From Acidobacteria bacterium Ga0074141 (GTDB lineage Bacteria; Acidobacteriota; Blastocatellia; Pyrinomonadales; Pyrinomonadaceae), in the NCBI GenBank assembly GCA_001464665.1, contig LNDP01000007.1, forward strand, positions 1 through 63,681: a stretch of 63,681 nt of DNA. The letters are read 5' to 3'. Below are positions 47,313 through 57,312 of this stretch, piece by piece. Numbering within the stretch: position 1 is the stretch's first letter; every line of letters begins with the position of its first letter. The position numbers were made by a program, and so were the translations under genes. The notes under the pieces were generated by a model. It ran no database searches and had not been told where the DNA came from. It worked only from the letters and a program-made list of their open reading frames with translations.

Positions 47313-47688
47313 TAGGCACCCCCACCTGGTTTCGGTATTCCCCATATCCTTGGTCTCTCCGCCCGTCTGGAAATACATGCCCTAGATGGCTGTCGCCGTG
47401 AGCAGAGCGGACCTCAGTTCGTGTCATGTTGTGGGAGGTGTCCAGAAGTTCCTTGACGTTTTCCGGTTCAATTGGCTTGATGAAGCTCGGCCACCCGCAG
47501 CCCGATTCAAATTTGTCGGAGGATGCAAATAGCGGCTCTCCCAATACGATACCGACGTAGATGCCGGGCTCCACGCTATCCAGATACCCCCCGCACCCGG
47601 GGGCCGGGGTGCCACTTTGCTGCATTAAGCGATACTGCTCTGGCGTGAGCATCGCGACGACATGTGGGGCTTTACTAAATTTATGCAT
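47305..47688 (-). pseudogene. msrB: MsrB lacking its catalytic cysteine segment
   Basis: A 127-residue reading frame that follows MsrB well from LTPEQYRLMQQSGTPAP through PGIYVGIVLGEPLFASS and CGWPSFIKPI to HLGHVFPDG. It then jumps to [14 protein letters not shown], skipping the segment that holds the catalytic RYCINS site. In intact MsrB about 20 residues lie between these blocks. The frame is otherwise open, so a small in-frame deletion has likely inactivated it. It overlaps the MsrA start by 8 bp. Confidence 0.7.
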
Positions 47689-47868
47689 TCCTTTCTCCTT
47701 TTGTGTTGGACTTGATTCGCGATAGCTTCACTTTTCGACCTGAATGAACAGCTTCCACTTACCCCGTATTAGTTGCAAGATCAGACTCGTTGCCGGTGCG
47801 TAGTTCTTCACCGCATGGACCGTTCCGGCGAGACTGCATAATACCTCGCTGGCTTTGAGCGTCACCGT

Positions 47869-49464
47869 CTACGCGTAGCTATGCAGGCCCGGCAGCAAAT
47901 AGCTCACACCCAGATAAGTAAATATCACAAGGAGAAATCCTACAATCGCAAAATAGGCCGAACTCCGCCCCTTCCAACCGCGAGAGATACGCGTATGTAG
48001 GAAACCCGCGTAGGTTAACCAAGCCACGAGGGCTCCGGTTTCCTTTGAGTCAAAACCCCAAGGCCGTCCCCAAGACTCATTTGCCCAGATCGCACCCGTG
48101 ATGAGCAACATCGCGAGGCCTGCGAAGGCGAGGCAAGCGGTTTTGTACATCAGGCCGTCGAGCGAAACGAGACTTGGCAACCGGTCGACCATCTGCTCGG
48201 TTCGGACTGCAAACAAGAGGATGAACAACGTTCCGACGAGGGCCGTGATCAAGGCCGCGACCTCAACGGGATTTGTGTTAAGACTTAAGTAAAGCCTGTT
48301 GCCGTTCGCCTGAATATAAGCGCGACCCATCTGTTCGTGTTGCTGCTCGGTTATTTGTTGCCTCTCGCTGACGGTAAGATTTGCGTTTTCCGACATCGCG
48401 ATTCCCGCAACGACATACTGGGTCGGATCGGCCGTGAGCTGCTGCTGCAGACGGGCCGGGGCGTTTGATTCCGTTTTGATTCCGTAAATGACGAGGCTCA
48501 AGGAAACGATTTGGGCAACGAGGGCTGCCTTCAACAGGTAGTGTCCCATCGTTCGTGACAGTTCGCTGTTCTGATACAGATACAGCAAAAACGCGATGAT
48601 CACACCGACCATCAAGAGGGCGGAGATCGCTAGAGCGGGCCCGGCGTAATCGAGCTCGAGGCGGAATGGTGCCGAGAACGGTTTCTTGCCTGCTTCGTTT
48701 GGCACAAAAAGACCTGCTCGATAGACAAATTCCGTGAATACCGAAAACTTACTGATCGTTGCGATCACGCCAAGGCCAAACACACACGACCAGATTGCCA
48801 TTGCCTCAACCTTAACCCGATCCTTGAGCAGGTAAATCACTGCGACTGCGAAACACACCAGAGCAATACCATAGCTAAGGCTCGCCACGCCAACGTGTAT
48901 CGGCCGCCAATAGGAATTAAGTACTGGTGGCAGGTCGATAAATTCGTTGCCTATGAATCGGGCCAAGGTCAGGATCAGTGCGGCAAGCGGGAGCGTAAAG
49001 GCAGCAAGGACCCGAAACTTGCGTCGCTGAGCAAACAGCAAAGTTGCAAGACCCGCACCAAATGCAAAGGCAAGGCTGTAATCGTAGAGATTGGCGAATG
49101 GAACATAGCGAAACACCCAAGGCGTGCCCATATTACCGCTGGCACGCATGATTGCGATCTCGTGGTCGTATGCCGCGACCCAACGAACGAGCCAGCTTGA
49201 AAGATTGAAGAAAACTCCTAAGGCCGCACCAAAGAATCCGATCTTTTCGGCCATTGCTGAAGGAGCGTAGAGGTTGGTCAGCTGGAAAATCGCCGCGAGG
49301 ATGTAGCTGGCCAAGGCAATCATCATCAGAGCACCGTCAGTGACAAACGACTCGCCCATCTGTATCCGCATGCCCATCGTCGCGAACGAGCCGACGATGA
49401 CCATGATCGTCGGCACATAAGATTGCCACGTGACTCGTGGGTCCAGTCTATCCAGTTCTTCCAT
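47869..49464 (-). CDS. ccsA: Cytochrome c biogenesis protein CcsA/ResC
   Basis: A polytopic membrane protein of 531 residues from ATG 49464, which has AGAGG 8 bp upstream. The haem-handling tryptophan-rich motif WGRPWGFDSKETGALVAW is near the C-terminus, followed by FLHTR. Conserved histidines flank it. With ResB it forms the System II synthase that carries haem across the membrane and attaches it to CXXCH apocytochromes. It overlaps the ResB gene, and cytochrome genes lie upstream in the same direction. Confidence 0.9.
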   Translation of the reverse strand: MEELDRLDPRVTWQSYVPTIMVIVGSFATMGMRIQMGESFVTDGALMMIALASYILAAIFQLTNLYAPSAMAEKIGFFGAALGVFFNLSSWLVRWVAAYDHEIAIMRASGNMGTPWVFRYVPFANLYDYSLAFAFGAGLATLLFAQRRKFRVLAAFTLPLAALILTLARFIGNEFIDLPPVLNSYWRPIHVGVASLSYGIALVCFAVAVIYLLKDRVKVEAMAIWSCVFGLGVIATISKFSVFTEFVYRAGLFVPNEAGKKPFSAPFRLELDYAGPALAISALLMVGVIIAFLLYLYQNSELSRTMGHYLLKAALVAQIVSLSLVIYGIKTESNAPARLQQQLTADPTQYVVAGIAMSENANLTVSERQQITEQQHEQMGRAYIQANGNRLYLSLNTNPVEVAALITALVGTLFILLFAVRTEQMVDRLPSLVSLDGLMYKTACLAFAGLAMLLITGAIWANESWGRPWGFDSKETGALVAWLTYAGFLHTRISRGWKGRSSAYFAIVGFLLVIFTYLGVSYLLPGLHSYA

Positions 49465-50977
49465 CTTTATTGCCTCTTTCTTTCCCCTTGATCTCTTCAG
49501 AAATCTTCTTAAAAAGGTCGCCGAATGCGGTCTCGTTGCGGTTTGCCTCGCCGGCAAGCACGACCTCGGTCTTGCCGTCTTCCTGTTTACTTACCTGCGC
49601 CCATACGCGTTTGTGCGAGAGGAAAAATACAAACCAAAGTGCACCGATTAGGCCAAATCCACCGATATACCATGCTATAAACGCACCGTCGTATGGATCG
49701 TACTTGATCGACAGGACGTGTGCGAGCGGAGATTTCTCGAATGCTGTTAGCCTCCATTTGTATCCTGCTTTTGGTGCACCAATGGGCATGTTATCAGCTA
49801 GCTTTTGGGCGAAAGCAAAAACGCGTTGTCGTTCGCCGCCCGGTGGAGTGACGTTTAAGACTGCGACAGGATTGTTGTACTCACCGCTACGTGTATCAGG
49901 CTGTCCGTCCCCGCCGAAAGCGAAATCAGGCATGAACTCTGTGTAGTCGATACGAGTCCCGTCCGCGAGAGTAGTTCCGGCATTTCGATTGATCTTTACT
50001 GTAAGAGGTTCGCCGCCTCCCTGCGGTGCCAGTTCGAGCGTGATCTCGCGTGCATTACCGACAGGAATTGTTTGGGCCTGAAAGAATCGATAGCCACGAT
50101 AGTTGACCGGTTTGTTCATGCTGACATCGGCAATCAACTCTCCATACTCAGGATCATTGATTTTCATCTGAGTACGCCAGTCGAGAGTGTTCGTCACATC
50201 TATAGACCCGGCCGCGTTTATAAGGCTTTGCTGAATATCAGTACACTCGATCGAGAAAGGAAGTTGGACGTTAAATTTCTCCTTCCTGTCGAGATTGAAC
50301 TCAATCATCTGGATCTCGTCCGTCACTGCTCCCGGGATCATTCTTACGTCCGCGTCAAAACCGGTCGTCAGTGCAACAAAGTGCCCAAGAAACAACGTCA
50401 AGAGAAAGACGTGGACGATATATGCACCCAGTCGATTGATTAAGCCGCGTTCACCAAAAACGGTTATTTTGCCATTCTCGCGGGTGACCTTGGTTTTAAG
50501 CCGATTGGCTTTGAATTTAGTTTCGATCTGGGCGGCTTCAGCCTCGAGCGTCCGATCCGACGCGGCAATTATCTCGTTTTCGGGTCGAGCAAGGAGCCAG
50601 CCTCTGCTGCCTGTAACCTTGGGACGTCTGAAATAGCCCTTCCACACTGAAGGAAAACGATCGATCGACGCTAGAACAATATTGAGAGAGAGAAAGAGCA
50701 ACGCGATATGGTAATACCAACTATGGTAAACATCAAAGAGCCCAAGCGAGCCAAACACCTGTCTCTCGGCCGGTGTAAGAGCAACGTAATACGCGTCAAA
50801 ACCCTGTACGTTCTGCTGCACAATCAGCATGCCCGCGAGCGAAAGAATGACAAGAATCACCAGTGTCACGACACCAACTCGGACCGAGCTAATTTGATCG
50901 AGTGTGCGGTTTACTATCGGAGCTGACGGCCGAACAACCGGTGGCGTTTTGATGGTTCCTCCTGACGCTGCCGTCAT
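49448..50977 (-). CDS. resB: Cytochrome c biogenesis protein ResB/Ccs1
   Basis: A 509-residue membrane protein from ATG 50977, with N-terminal helices (VGVVTLVILVILSLAGMLIV and YYHIALLFLSLNIVLASI), a large periplasmic part (VNYRGYRFFQA) and a last helix near WYIGGFGLIGALWFVFFL. The frame is open further upstream but only into the neighbouring gene. It partners CcsA, whose gene overlaps its end by 17 bp. ResB holds the apocytochrome for haem attachment. Confidence 0.9.
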   Translation of the reverse strand: MTAASGGTIKTPPVVRPSAPIVNRTLDQISSVRVGVVTLVILVILSLAGMLIVQQNVQGFDAYYVALTPAERQVFGSLGLFDVYHSWYYHIALLFLSLNIVLASIDRFPSVWKGYFRRPKVTGSRGWLLARPENEIIAASDRTLEAEAAQIETKFKANRLKTKVTRENGKITVFGERGLINRLGAYIVHVFLLTLFLGHFVALTTGFDADVRMIPGAVTDEIQMIEFNLDRKEKFNVQLPFSIECTDIQQSLINAAGSIDVTNTLDWRTQMKINDPEYGELIADVSMNKPVNYRGYRFFQAQTIPVGNAREITLELAPQGGGEPLTVKINRNAGTTLADGTRIDYTEFMPDFAFGGDGQPDTRSGEYNNPVAVLNVTPPGGERQRVFAFAQKLADNMPIGAPKAGYKWRLTAFEKSPLAHVLSIKYDPYDGAFIAWYIGGFGLIGALWFVFFLSHKRVWAQVSKQEDGKTEVVLAGEANRNETAFGDLFKKISEEIKGKERGNKDGRTG

Positions 50978-51090
50978 ATAGCATGAAGTGTCGCGGCCTG
51001 GTTCTCGCATTGAGTGAAGCGTGGCATCTCGAATTTCCTGGTGCGAAAGGCTGCACATTCTCTCAAACGATGCGAGCAGTATCGCCTTCG

Positions 51091-52416
51091 CTATCGGTCT
51101 ACGATAGCGATACCTTGCGGCCGAGACCGGTAATGAGCTCCGTCTTGGCCGAGATGCCGCGACTGAGCAACCGATGGCAAGCCTTCGCCGTCCAGCCTCA
51201 GGCTGTGCAAAATATTCCCTTCTTCGCTCTTGTTCTCGTCTGTTTGGTTGATCCGCTGACAAATCACATAAAGAAATGTTTCTTCTGGGTCCAGAGCACA
51301 TTGAAACGCGGTGCTGCCAGGTTGCGAAAACATGCGATTATTTATAAACCACTCACCAGGATGTGGCAGATGCAACCGATTTATCTCAACCGGCTTCACG
51401 GCCCTCTCGCCGGAGATGTCATAGGTGGACACTGTCGCTGCCTGATCTTCTTTGTCGCTGCGGGGGAGGTTGTTCACCGTATAGAGACGAGTCCCTTTTT
51501 TGTTGGGCAGCACCCAGCAGATGTCTTGGCCGCTATTTGCGACAGAGCCTAGAAACGTCATCTCCCCTTCCTGGCTGAAGCGGTAGACTCCAAGCTCGTT
51601 GCGAGTAACAAAACCGACATAGAGCAGCGGTTCGGTCGGATGCGTCCAAATACCCAATGGCATCGACGGGACGCCGTCCATTCCCTTGTATTTGTAACCC
51701 GCATTTGTTTCGGGCAACTGTACAAGGCTTCGTTCCGTCAACCGACTGTCGTGCCCGACCTGAAAGACATGCAACTGCCCTTGCACGCTTGGCTTTGTAC
51801 CGGCGAGGAACGATCTTGTTGCTTCTCCATCGAAGTCAACATCCACCTGAAAGTCATTCCCAAACGCGAGGTGAGGGCTCGACGCCGGGATGAATACTTG
51901 CGTTGGCTTCTGGGAGTTCTCCACATCGATCTTTGAGACCAGTTGCAGAGCCCCTTCGTCCTCGATTACGAAAGAGACGTAGCTTGCCTTCGCCGCGCCA
52001 CGCAAGGCCTCGATTTGGTGATAGTCCTCATTCCGGTTCGATACGAGCAATGTATTCCGGCTGACCGATAGGCTATTGGGGGCGATCCCCTCTGACGAAA
52101 ACGGTGATCCTTTAACATGCCGCAACGAGCCATCGGGTTGTATGTCAAACACCGCGATCGTGTTGCTGTGAGTATTGACTGCGAAGAGGCGCGTGCCATC
52201 TTGGCCGATCACAAGCGGGGTATCGTTGTCATGGGGGCCGAGCTTCCCATGGGTGTCATTATTTATGCCCGTACCGCCTGTATAGAAGGGATTGCCAGGA
52301 ATCGGCTCCAACGTTCCATCGTCGTTTCGTGTGTAACCAAGAACCGCATTTTGGCCCTCACGAATATCGTTGGTCTGGATGTAAAGATAGTGACTTCGGA
52401 CAGCTTTCGTGTTCAT
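51091..52416 (-). CDS. Lactonase-type beta-propeller protein
   Basis: A 441-residue repeat protein of the seven-bladed propeller class related to 6-phosphogluconolactonase (Pgl/YbhE type). Blades are seen in GQDGTRLFAVNTHSNTIAVFDI, GSLRHVKGSPF, and THPTEPLLYVGF. There is no clear signal peptide. The family often has lactone hydrolase activity, but many members are uncharacterised. It lies between the ResB gene and the cytochrome genes on the same strand. Confidence 0.8.
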   Translation of the reverse strand: MNTKAVRSHYLYIQTNDIREGQNAVLGYTRNDDGTLEPIPGNPFYTGGTGINNDTHGKLGPHDNDTPLVIGQDGTRLFAVNTHSNTIAVFDIQPDGSLRHVKGSPFSSEGIAPNSLSVSRNTLLVSNRNEDYHQIEALRGAAKASYVSFVIEDEGALQLVSKIDVENSQKPTQVFIPASSPHLAFGNDFQVDVDFDGEATRSFLAGTKPSVQGQLHVFQVGHDSRLTERSLVQLPETNAGYKYKGMDGVPSMPLGIWTHPTEPLLYVGFVTRNELGVYRFSQEGEMTFLGSVANSGQDICWVLPNKKGTRLYTVNNLPRSDKEDQAATVSTYDISGERAVKPVEINRLHLPHPGEWFINNRMFSQPGSTAFQCALDPEETFLYVICQRINQTDENKSEEGNILHSLRLDGEGLPSVAQSRHLGQDGAHYRSRPQGIAIVDR

Positions 52417-52472
52417 AGTATCTCCAATTCAAAAAGTAGTCATTGCAAGCGGGACCTCTCAGGGTCACATAG

Positions 52473-53456
52473 CTATTTCACGGACTCTAGATAACTTACA
52501 ATCGCCTCACGCTTCTCAACCGAGTCCACGCCGGGGAAGAATCGTCCCATCCGGTTCCCAGGGATGAAACCCTTGGGATCCGTAAGAAATTTTTGAAGCG
52601 TTTCGCGAGACCAAGTCACCGCGGCCCCCTTCATTGCAGGAGAATACTCGTAAGTTGCCTCTGTGCCGGCCTTCCTGCCCACCACGCCGTATAAGGAAGG
52701 TCCCGTGTTATTCTTCCCAGCCTCAACTGTGTGGCAGGAACTACAGTTCTCCGCAAAAGCCGTCTTGCCCGCCGCGATCATAGCTGCGTTGCCGCTCATG
52801 GTCGGAGCAGTCTCGGGCTTTGCTGTCGCGGGCTTTGCTGTCGCGGCGCGAGCCGCCGCAGGTGTAAATTTCAAAGCCCTCTCGCCTAAACCGGAGTATG
52901 CATAAACATAGACCCAATCCGACGCCTTCGCAGGCACATGGCATTGTATACAATCCGTCTTGTAGTTCTTTGCGACCTGCTTTGAGCGATCCTTCGGATC
53001 ATACTGAGCCCAGCCCCAACCGTCTCCCCAAAGGGGGTTGTTCGGGTACCGACCAACGGTGTCCTTGACCATCAAAAACCATGTTATGCGTTCGGACGCC
53101 CAGAACGCATTGCCCGTCGTGTGCGGGGAGCCGATTAACCCCTCGACCTCCTTAATTAGCACCGCGCCATCGGGAAATGTCCCGTTGGCACGGTAATAGA
53201 CAGCGTCGGAGGGCCGGGTGTAGGTGGCGTGCGTCTCGGTTACGCCGCCGTTACCCGCGACGGCCACTGTCCCAATGTGCTCGAAGCCGTTGGGGAAATC
53301 TTGCGGAAATGTAATATTTCCCTTTCCATCCACCAGAGGGCTGAAAGGCGCAGCTGCCTTCTGACCGAACAAGTACGTGAATGCAAGAAGTATGGCGCAT
53401 GCAGTTGCAAATACTTTCAGGCTTTTCCCTTTGTTAGACACGTTGTGTCGTTTCAT
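52473..53456 (-). CDS. Cytochrome P460 fused to a cytochrome c domain
   Basis: A 327-residue exported protein with a signal peptide (VFATACAILLAFTYL..GQKAAA). Residues about 40-185 are a P460-type domain with haem site C169-x2-C172-H173 (CIQCH). An alanine/lysine/proline linker (ATAKPATAKPET) leads to a class I cytochrome c domain with C238-x2-C241-H242 (CSSCH) and the axial methionine in GNRMGRF. P460 proteins oxidise hydroxylamine or NO-type substrates in some bacteria. The cytochrome c part could take the electrons. Confidence 0.88.
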   Translation of the reverse strand: MKRHNVSNKGKSLKVFATACAILLAFTYLFGQKAAAPFSPLVDGKGNITFPQDFPNGFEHIGTVAVAGNGGVTETHATYTRPSDAVYYRANGTFPDGAVLIKEVEGLIGSPHTTGNAFWASERITWFLMVKDTVGRYPNNPLWGDGWGWAQYDPKDRSKQVAKNYKTDCIQCHVPAKASDWVYVYAYSGLGERALKFTPAAARAATAKPATAKPETAPTMSGNAAMIAAGKTAFAENCSSCHTVEAGKNNTGPSLYGVVGRKAGTEATYEYSPAMKGAAVTWSRETLQKFLTDPKGFIPGNRMGRFFPGVDSVEKREAIVSYLESVK

Positions 53457-53457
53457 A

Positions 53458-54147
53458 CTACTCCTCTACCTTATGAGTCGGCAACGGGTCCAGCTTTCCC
53501 GTCGGCAACGGATTCAGGATTGGCTTATACATATTCACGTAGACCATGTCCTCATGGGCGTTAATCATATGGCAGCTGGCGCATTCAGCAGCGGGACGCT
53601 CGGGAGCGGCGGCCAGGTAAGGGGGCGCGGCGTGATTGAAGTTGAAGTAGCCCCAGTTTTTGGTCTTTCCAAAGCGCTTGCTATCCTTCACTGAGACATC
53701 GAGCCCGTTAACTTTCCCGGGGAAATAGCCACGACCCGAGACCTCAAGCCGCGAACCGTCAGGGTATTCAGATGGGCCGTCAACCAACTGCAACTCCTTG
53801 ACCATCATAGTGCCTTCGGGCCACTTGCCTGTTTTGCGATAGGCTTTGAATGCGGCGGGTTGGACATATACATTGTGAAACTCAGGGAAATTCGCCTTGC
53901 CATTGTTTAAACCGTGCGGCGTGAACGGTGCCCCAATGAAAACCCATTCTCGGAAGTCCTTCGGTTGCAACAGTTCGTTCTTCGCATTAAACACTGGGGC
54001 AATGTCGATCTCTGGATAGTTCGCATTTCGAATAGTGGTCTGCGCTAATGCGGAAGATAAAGATATAGAGATGGTGATGACGCCGACCAGAAAGCCAGCG
54101 GCGACAATCACCATCCGCAAACGGTGTGTAAGTTTTCTTGTAAACAC
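53458..54147 (-). CDS. Cytochrome P460 family protein
   Basis: A 229-residue exported single-haem protein with signal peptide (VIVAAGFLVGVITISISL..ALAQ) and haem motif C189-x2-C192-H193 (CASCH). The P460 pattern FREWVFIGAPFTP, NVYVQPAAFKAYRKTGKWPEGTMMVKEL is clear. It ends directly before the P460-cytochrome c gene, so the two are one operon. Its promoter lies in the 54155-54305 repeat. Confidence 0.88.
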   Translation of the reverse strand: MFTRKLTHRLRMVIVAAGFLVGVITISISLSSALAQTTIRNANYPEIDIAPVFNAKNELLQPKDFREWVFIGAPFTPHGLNNGKANFPEFHNVYVQPAAFKAYRKTGKWPEGTMMVKELQLVDGPSEYPDGSRLEVSGRGYFPGKVNGLDVSVKDSKRFGKTKNWGYFNFNHAAPPYLAAAPERPAAECASCHMINAHEDMVYVNMYKPILNPLPTGKLDPLPTHKVEE

Positions 54148-54154
54148 TTCGTGT

Positions 54155-54305
54155 TCTCCTTTTCAAAATATTATCTAACGACCTAATCATACAGAAGGCT
54201 CAGTGCCTATCGGTCTCTATCAGGTGCCCATGCGTCCGAATGTAATCAACCCGGGAGATAACGCCATGGAATTAATCGAAAGATTGCTGGCCACCTTGGA
54301 AGTGT
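54155..54305. repeat. Repeat copy A: promoter plus truncated AraC start
   Basis: This stretch matches 56220-56378 in the same orientation, from TCTCCTTTTCAAAA to the codons for LELIERLLA. It starts at the P460 promoter and ends inside a short frame (MRPNVINPGDNAMELIERLL) that stops after 37 codons, a truncated head of the cupin-AraC gene. Confidence 0.8.
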
Positions 54306-54410
54306 GCAACATTAGTTCGTGTCTTAACCTTAGCGATTGACACCCGACCTTTCTTTCAGAAAAATGCGGTGTTTGTCACAAAAGTGATATTTTGATTTAA
54401 TTAGGAGAAA

Positions 54411-56006
54411 CTAACTAAAGAGGCGAAACTGTCGGGGCGAGGTGCCGGTTACAAGACGAAACTGTGCCGTCAAGTGCGACTGACTGCTAAAACCGCACTG
54501 TAGTGCTACGTCAGCCAGCGATGAACCGGTTGTTTTCAGCAAGAGTTTGGCCCGGTCAATGCGCTTTTCGATGAGAAATTGATGTGGAGTTTTACCGGTT
54601 GAATGTTTAAAAGTGCGAATAAAATGAGCGTAATTGAGAGACGTTAACTGTGACAACTCGGTAATCTTGATTTTCGCTTCGAGGTTGTTATCTATGAATT
54701 CAATTACCTGCCGAAGATTGTGTGGCGAGAGAGCCGACTGTCGTCGCTCGATGTATAGGGGAGGGGAGGGGCGACGAAGCTCCTGTAGCATACCTGGACT
54801 TTGTTTCGCGACATTTAACGAAACTAGTTTTTCTAGTTTGCGCGAAACGATTGAGCCAAATACAACTTCTCGCCCTTCATGGAACGCTCGGTAATGAGAA
54901 AGGGCCGCGGTCGATTTATCGCTTTTTTCATAGGCTGATGACAGAGCATGATTCGCCTCAAAACCAATCTCCCTAAACTCGTGCTGACTACTTAATGCTA
55001 AGGCCGATTCCAGAACCTCAACGCTTTTTGCGATATCGCCGCAAAAATTATAGAAGCAGCCGAGATGCAGTAATGCTTGACACTCGTTATAAGGACTGCA
55101 GATGTTCGTGGACAATTGCAAGGCCTCCGATAAATGGTCGTGGGCTTCTTGATGATTGCCTAAATCTCCAAATATCCGACCCATACACAGGTGAGCTTCA
55201 GTTTGAGTTTCAAGACTTCCGACCTCTCGCGCAATTTCAAGTCCCTGAATATAACAATTCAAAGCCCGCTCATGTTTTTTAACGCTCTTGTAAGCGGCAC
55301 CTATATTGATCAACGCCAAGCCTTCATTCCGACGATCACCATACTCCCTAAACAAATCAATTGCCCGTCGCAGACTCGTTAGCGAATGGTCCGAATCACC
55401 CACCCGCAGCAAAATATCGCCTAAAGTGCAATGAAGCAAAGCCTGATCCATTGGAGAACAGAATTCGATTGAAATCTGCAATCCTTGATAAAGATATTCA
55501 AGAGCCGGTAAATAGTCACCTAAATCACTGTGGATCCCTCCCAGGTTATTGTAGGCAAGGGCAACTTTCGAACTTTCGCCGGCGTTTTCAAAAGATTTTA
55601 ATGCGGTGTGATGACTTTCGAGGGCTCTATTAGAGTGGCCCAGATACCTTTGCGATGACCCTAAGACGTTGATCACAGAAGCAAGTCCCGCTTCATCAGG
55701 TAAAGGGAGGGCCACAAACATCGCACGGCTCTGTTCTAATGTTTGTACGGATTCCGCATATTGATCAATGCTACGTTGCCCGTTACCGATACCGCGCAGA
55801 GCATACGCGATTCCCCGCGAATAACTAATTTGAACCGCTGAGCGCCAGGCATCCGCACTACCCTGAGCGGCTAGTTTCGGTTCTGCATGACGAAGTTCCC
55901 AGGCCACCTCATTCAGATCATCTATTTGATCGCTAGTTAACCGCTCATGTGAGCCCAACTCGGTTACGCGGGTTTTAAGCGAGTCTAATATTTCGCTCAT
56001 TCTCAA
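54411..56006 (-). CDS. AraC-family regulator with N-terminal TPR array
   Basis: A 531-residue regulator. Residues about 60-380 are tetratricopeptide-like helical repeats (for example ALESHHTALKSFENAGESSK, YNNLGGIHSDLGDYLPALEY, LINIGAAYKSVKKHERALNCY). The last 110 residues are the AraC DNA-binding domain with two helix-turn-helix units (KITELSQLTSLNYAHFIRTF, LADVALQCGFSSQSHLTAQF). The TPR part probably binds a protein or peptide signal. It is placed between two diverged copies of the P460/AraC promoter region. Targets are likely the cytochrome genes to its left. Confidence 0.88.
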   Translation of the reverse strand: MRMSEILDSLKTRVTELGSHERLTSDQIDDLNEVAWELRHAEPKLAAQGSADAWRSAVQISYSRGIAYALRGIGNGQRSIDQYAESVQTLEQSRAMFVALPLPDEAGLASVINVLGSSQRYLGHSNRALESHHTALKSFENAGESSKVALAYNNLGGIHSDLGDYLPALEYLYQGLQISIEFCSPMDQALLHCTLGDILLRVGDSDHSLTSLRRAIDLFREYGDRRNEGLALINIGAAYKSVKKHERALNCYIQGLEIAREVGSLETQTEAHLCMGRIFGDLGNHQEAHDHLSEALQLSTNICSPYNECQALLHLGCFYNFCGDIAKSVEVLESALALSSQHEFREIGFEANHALSSAYEKSDKSTAALSHYRAFHEGREVVFGSIVSRKLEKLVSLNVAKQSPGMLQELRRPSPPLYIERRQSALSPHNLRQVIEFIDNNLEAKIKITELSQLTSLNYAHFIRTFKHSTGKTPHQFLIEKRIDRAKLLLKTTGSSLADVALQCGFSSQSHLTAQFRLVTGTSPRQFRLFS

Positions 56007-56311
56007 GTACTCAATTAAATTAAATGTAGCTATTATTTTAGAACAAGACTTTTATTACCGTCGGCAGAGCCGGAGTTTCCCAAGTACAGGTGTTCTCAAC
56101 TATTGCCTCACAGCGATTTTCCAAGATTAACAAACAGATTCCTTGAGCGTCAATGGCAACACACCCGGCAATCGCCATCCGAAACGGCATGTAAATTGTA
56201 TCGTAAAATATTTTCGCACTCTCCTTTTCAAAAGATCATCTGGTGAGATACCCTATTCCAGGATATAAGGCTTGGTGCCTACTGGTCTCCATGAGGTGCT
56301 CATGCCTCCGA
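56007..56311. promoter_or_regulatory. Regulatory gap with repeat copy B
   Basis: It holds the upstream region of the TPR-AraC gene and, from 56220, repeat copy B (to 56378), matching 54155-54305. No other gene is seen. Confidence 0.6.
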
Positions 56312-57270
56312 ATGGATTTAACTCCGGAGATAACGCCATTGGAATTAATAGAAAGATTGCTGGCCGCCATGGAAGTGGGCGTGGGGGCGTTCACTTCCTG
56401 TGATGTTCGGCGCGGATACGTTCTTACGTTCGACGCCTCCTCCGCCGCGACCATGCACTATTGCATGGAAGGCGATGGAGAACTGATGGTTATGAACGGA
56501 AGTACTTTCAAATTGAACAAGCACACTTTTGTATTGCTACCGCCGGGGGTCGTTTACAGCGTGGGATCGGTCGGAAAGGAATGGAAAGGTACCTCCCGGC
56601 GCCGCACAGGCTTCGATCTCCGCTGTTTGCCGAGAGCGTGCCGACGATCAAAGCAGGCGAAGGCAAGACTGGAATCGTGACGGCTTGCGGCGAGGTATTG
56701 TTGGCAACTGAGTCAGGCATTGATCTGTTCGGGGGCCTCAAAGCCCCCGTCATCGAACATTTTGACGGGCCCGAAGGCTTACGCAATCAGTTCATCATTC
56801 TGCTGGCGGAATCGGCACGGCCCACGATAGGGACTCGAGCACTCACGGAAGCACTTCTGAAACAATGCCTGATCCTTCTTCTGCGCAGGATGATCCAACG
56901 AGGCTCCGCGTCGCTTCCGTGGATGATTGCAGCGTCAGATGATCGGTTGGCGCGAGCTCTGCGGGCGATTCTCGAACGTTCCTCTGAGCCCCTCACTGTC
57001 GAAACGCTTGCTACTATTGCGGGCATGAGCCGTTCCTCGTTTGCTGCACGTTTCACCCACGCTTTTGGACAAACTCCGATGAACCTGCTCCGGGCCGTCC
57101 GGCTTCGCCATGCCCGTGAATTGCTTGTAACTACTGACATTCCGGTGGCCCAGATTGCGCGTCAAGTGGGCTTCCTAAGCCGGAGTAACTTTTCACGCTT
57201 ATTCCATAAGATGTACTCCGTCGATCCGACCAGCTTTCGGACCACTGCGTTCGAGCGTGAATCTCAATGA
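56312..57270 (+). pseudogene. Cupin-AraC regulator with a frameshift
   Basis: The first frame (from ATG 56312) gives MDLTPEITPLELIERLLAAMEV, then the cupin part GDGELMVMNGSTFKLNKHTFVLLPPGVVYSV. Near 56585 the sense moves to the next frame (APHRLRSPLFAESVPTI, VIEHFDG) and runs to the AraC DNA-binding domain (TVETLATIAGMSRSSFAARF, PVAQIARQVGFLSRSNFSRLF). One single-base change would make it a typical cupin_6/AraC activator of about 315 residues. Confidence 0.75.
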
Positions 57271-57312
57271 GCATCCAAATCAAAAGAGTCAATGCTAAGC
57301 CCGAACTCCATC

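Noticed and set aside
50983-51552. 189-codon plus-strand frame
   Set aside because: Antisense to the propeller gene; no motif or ribosome site.
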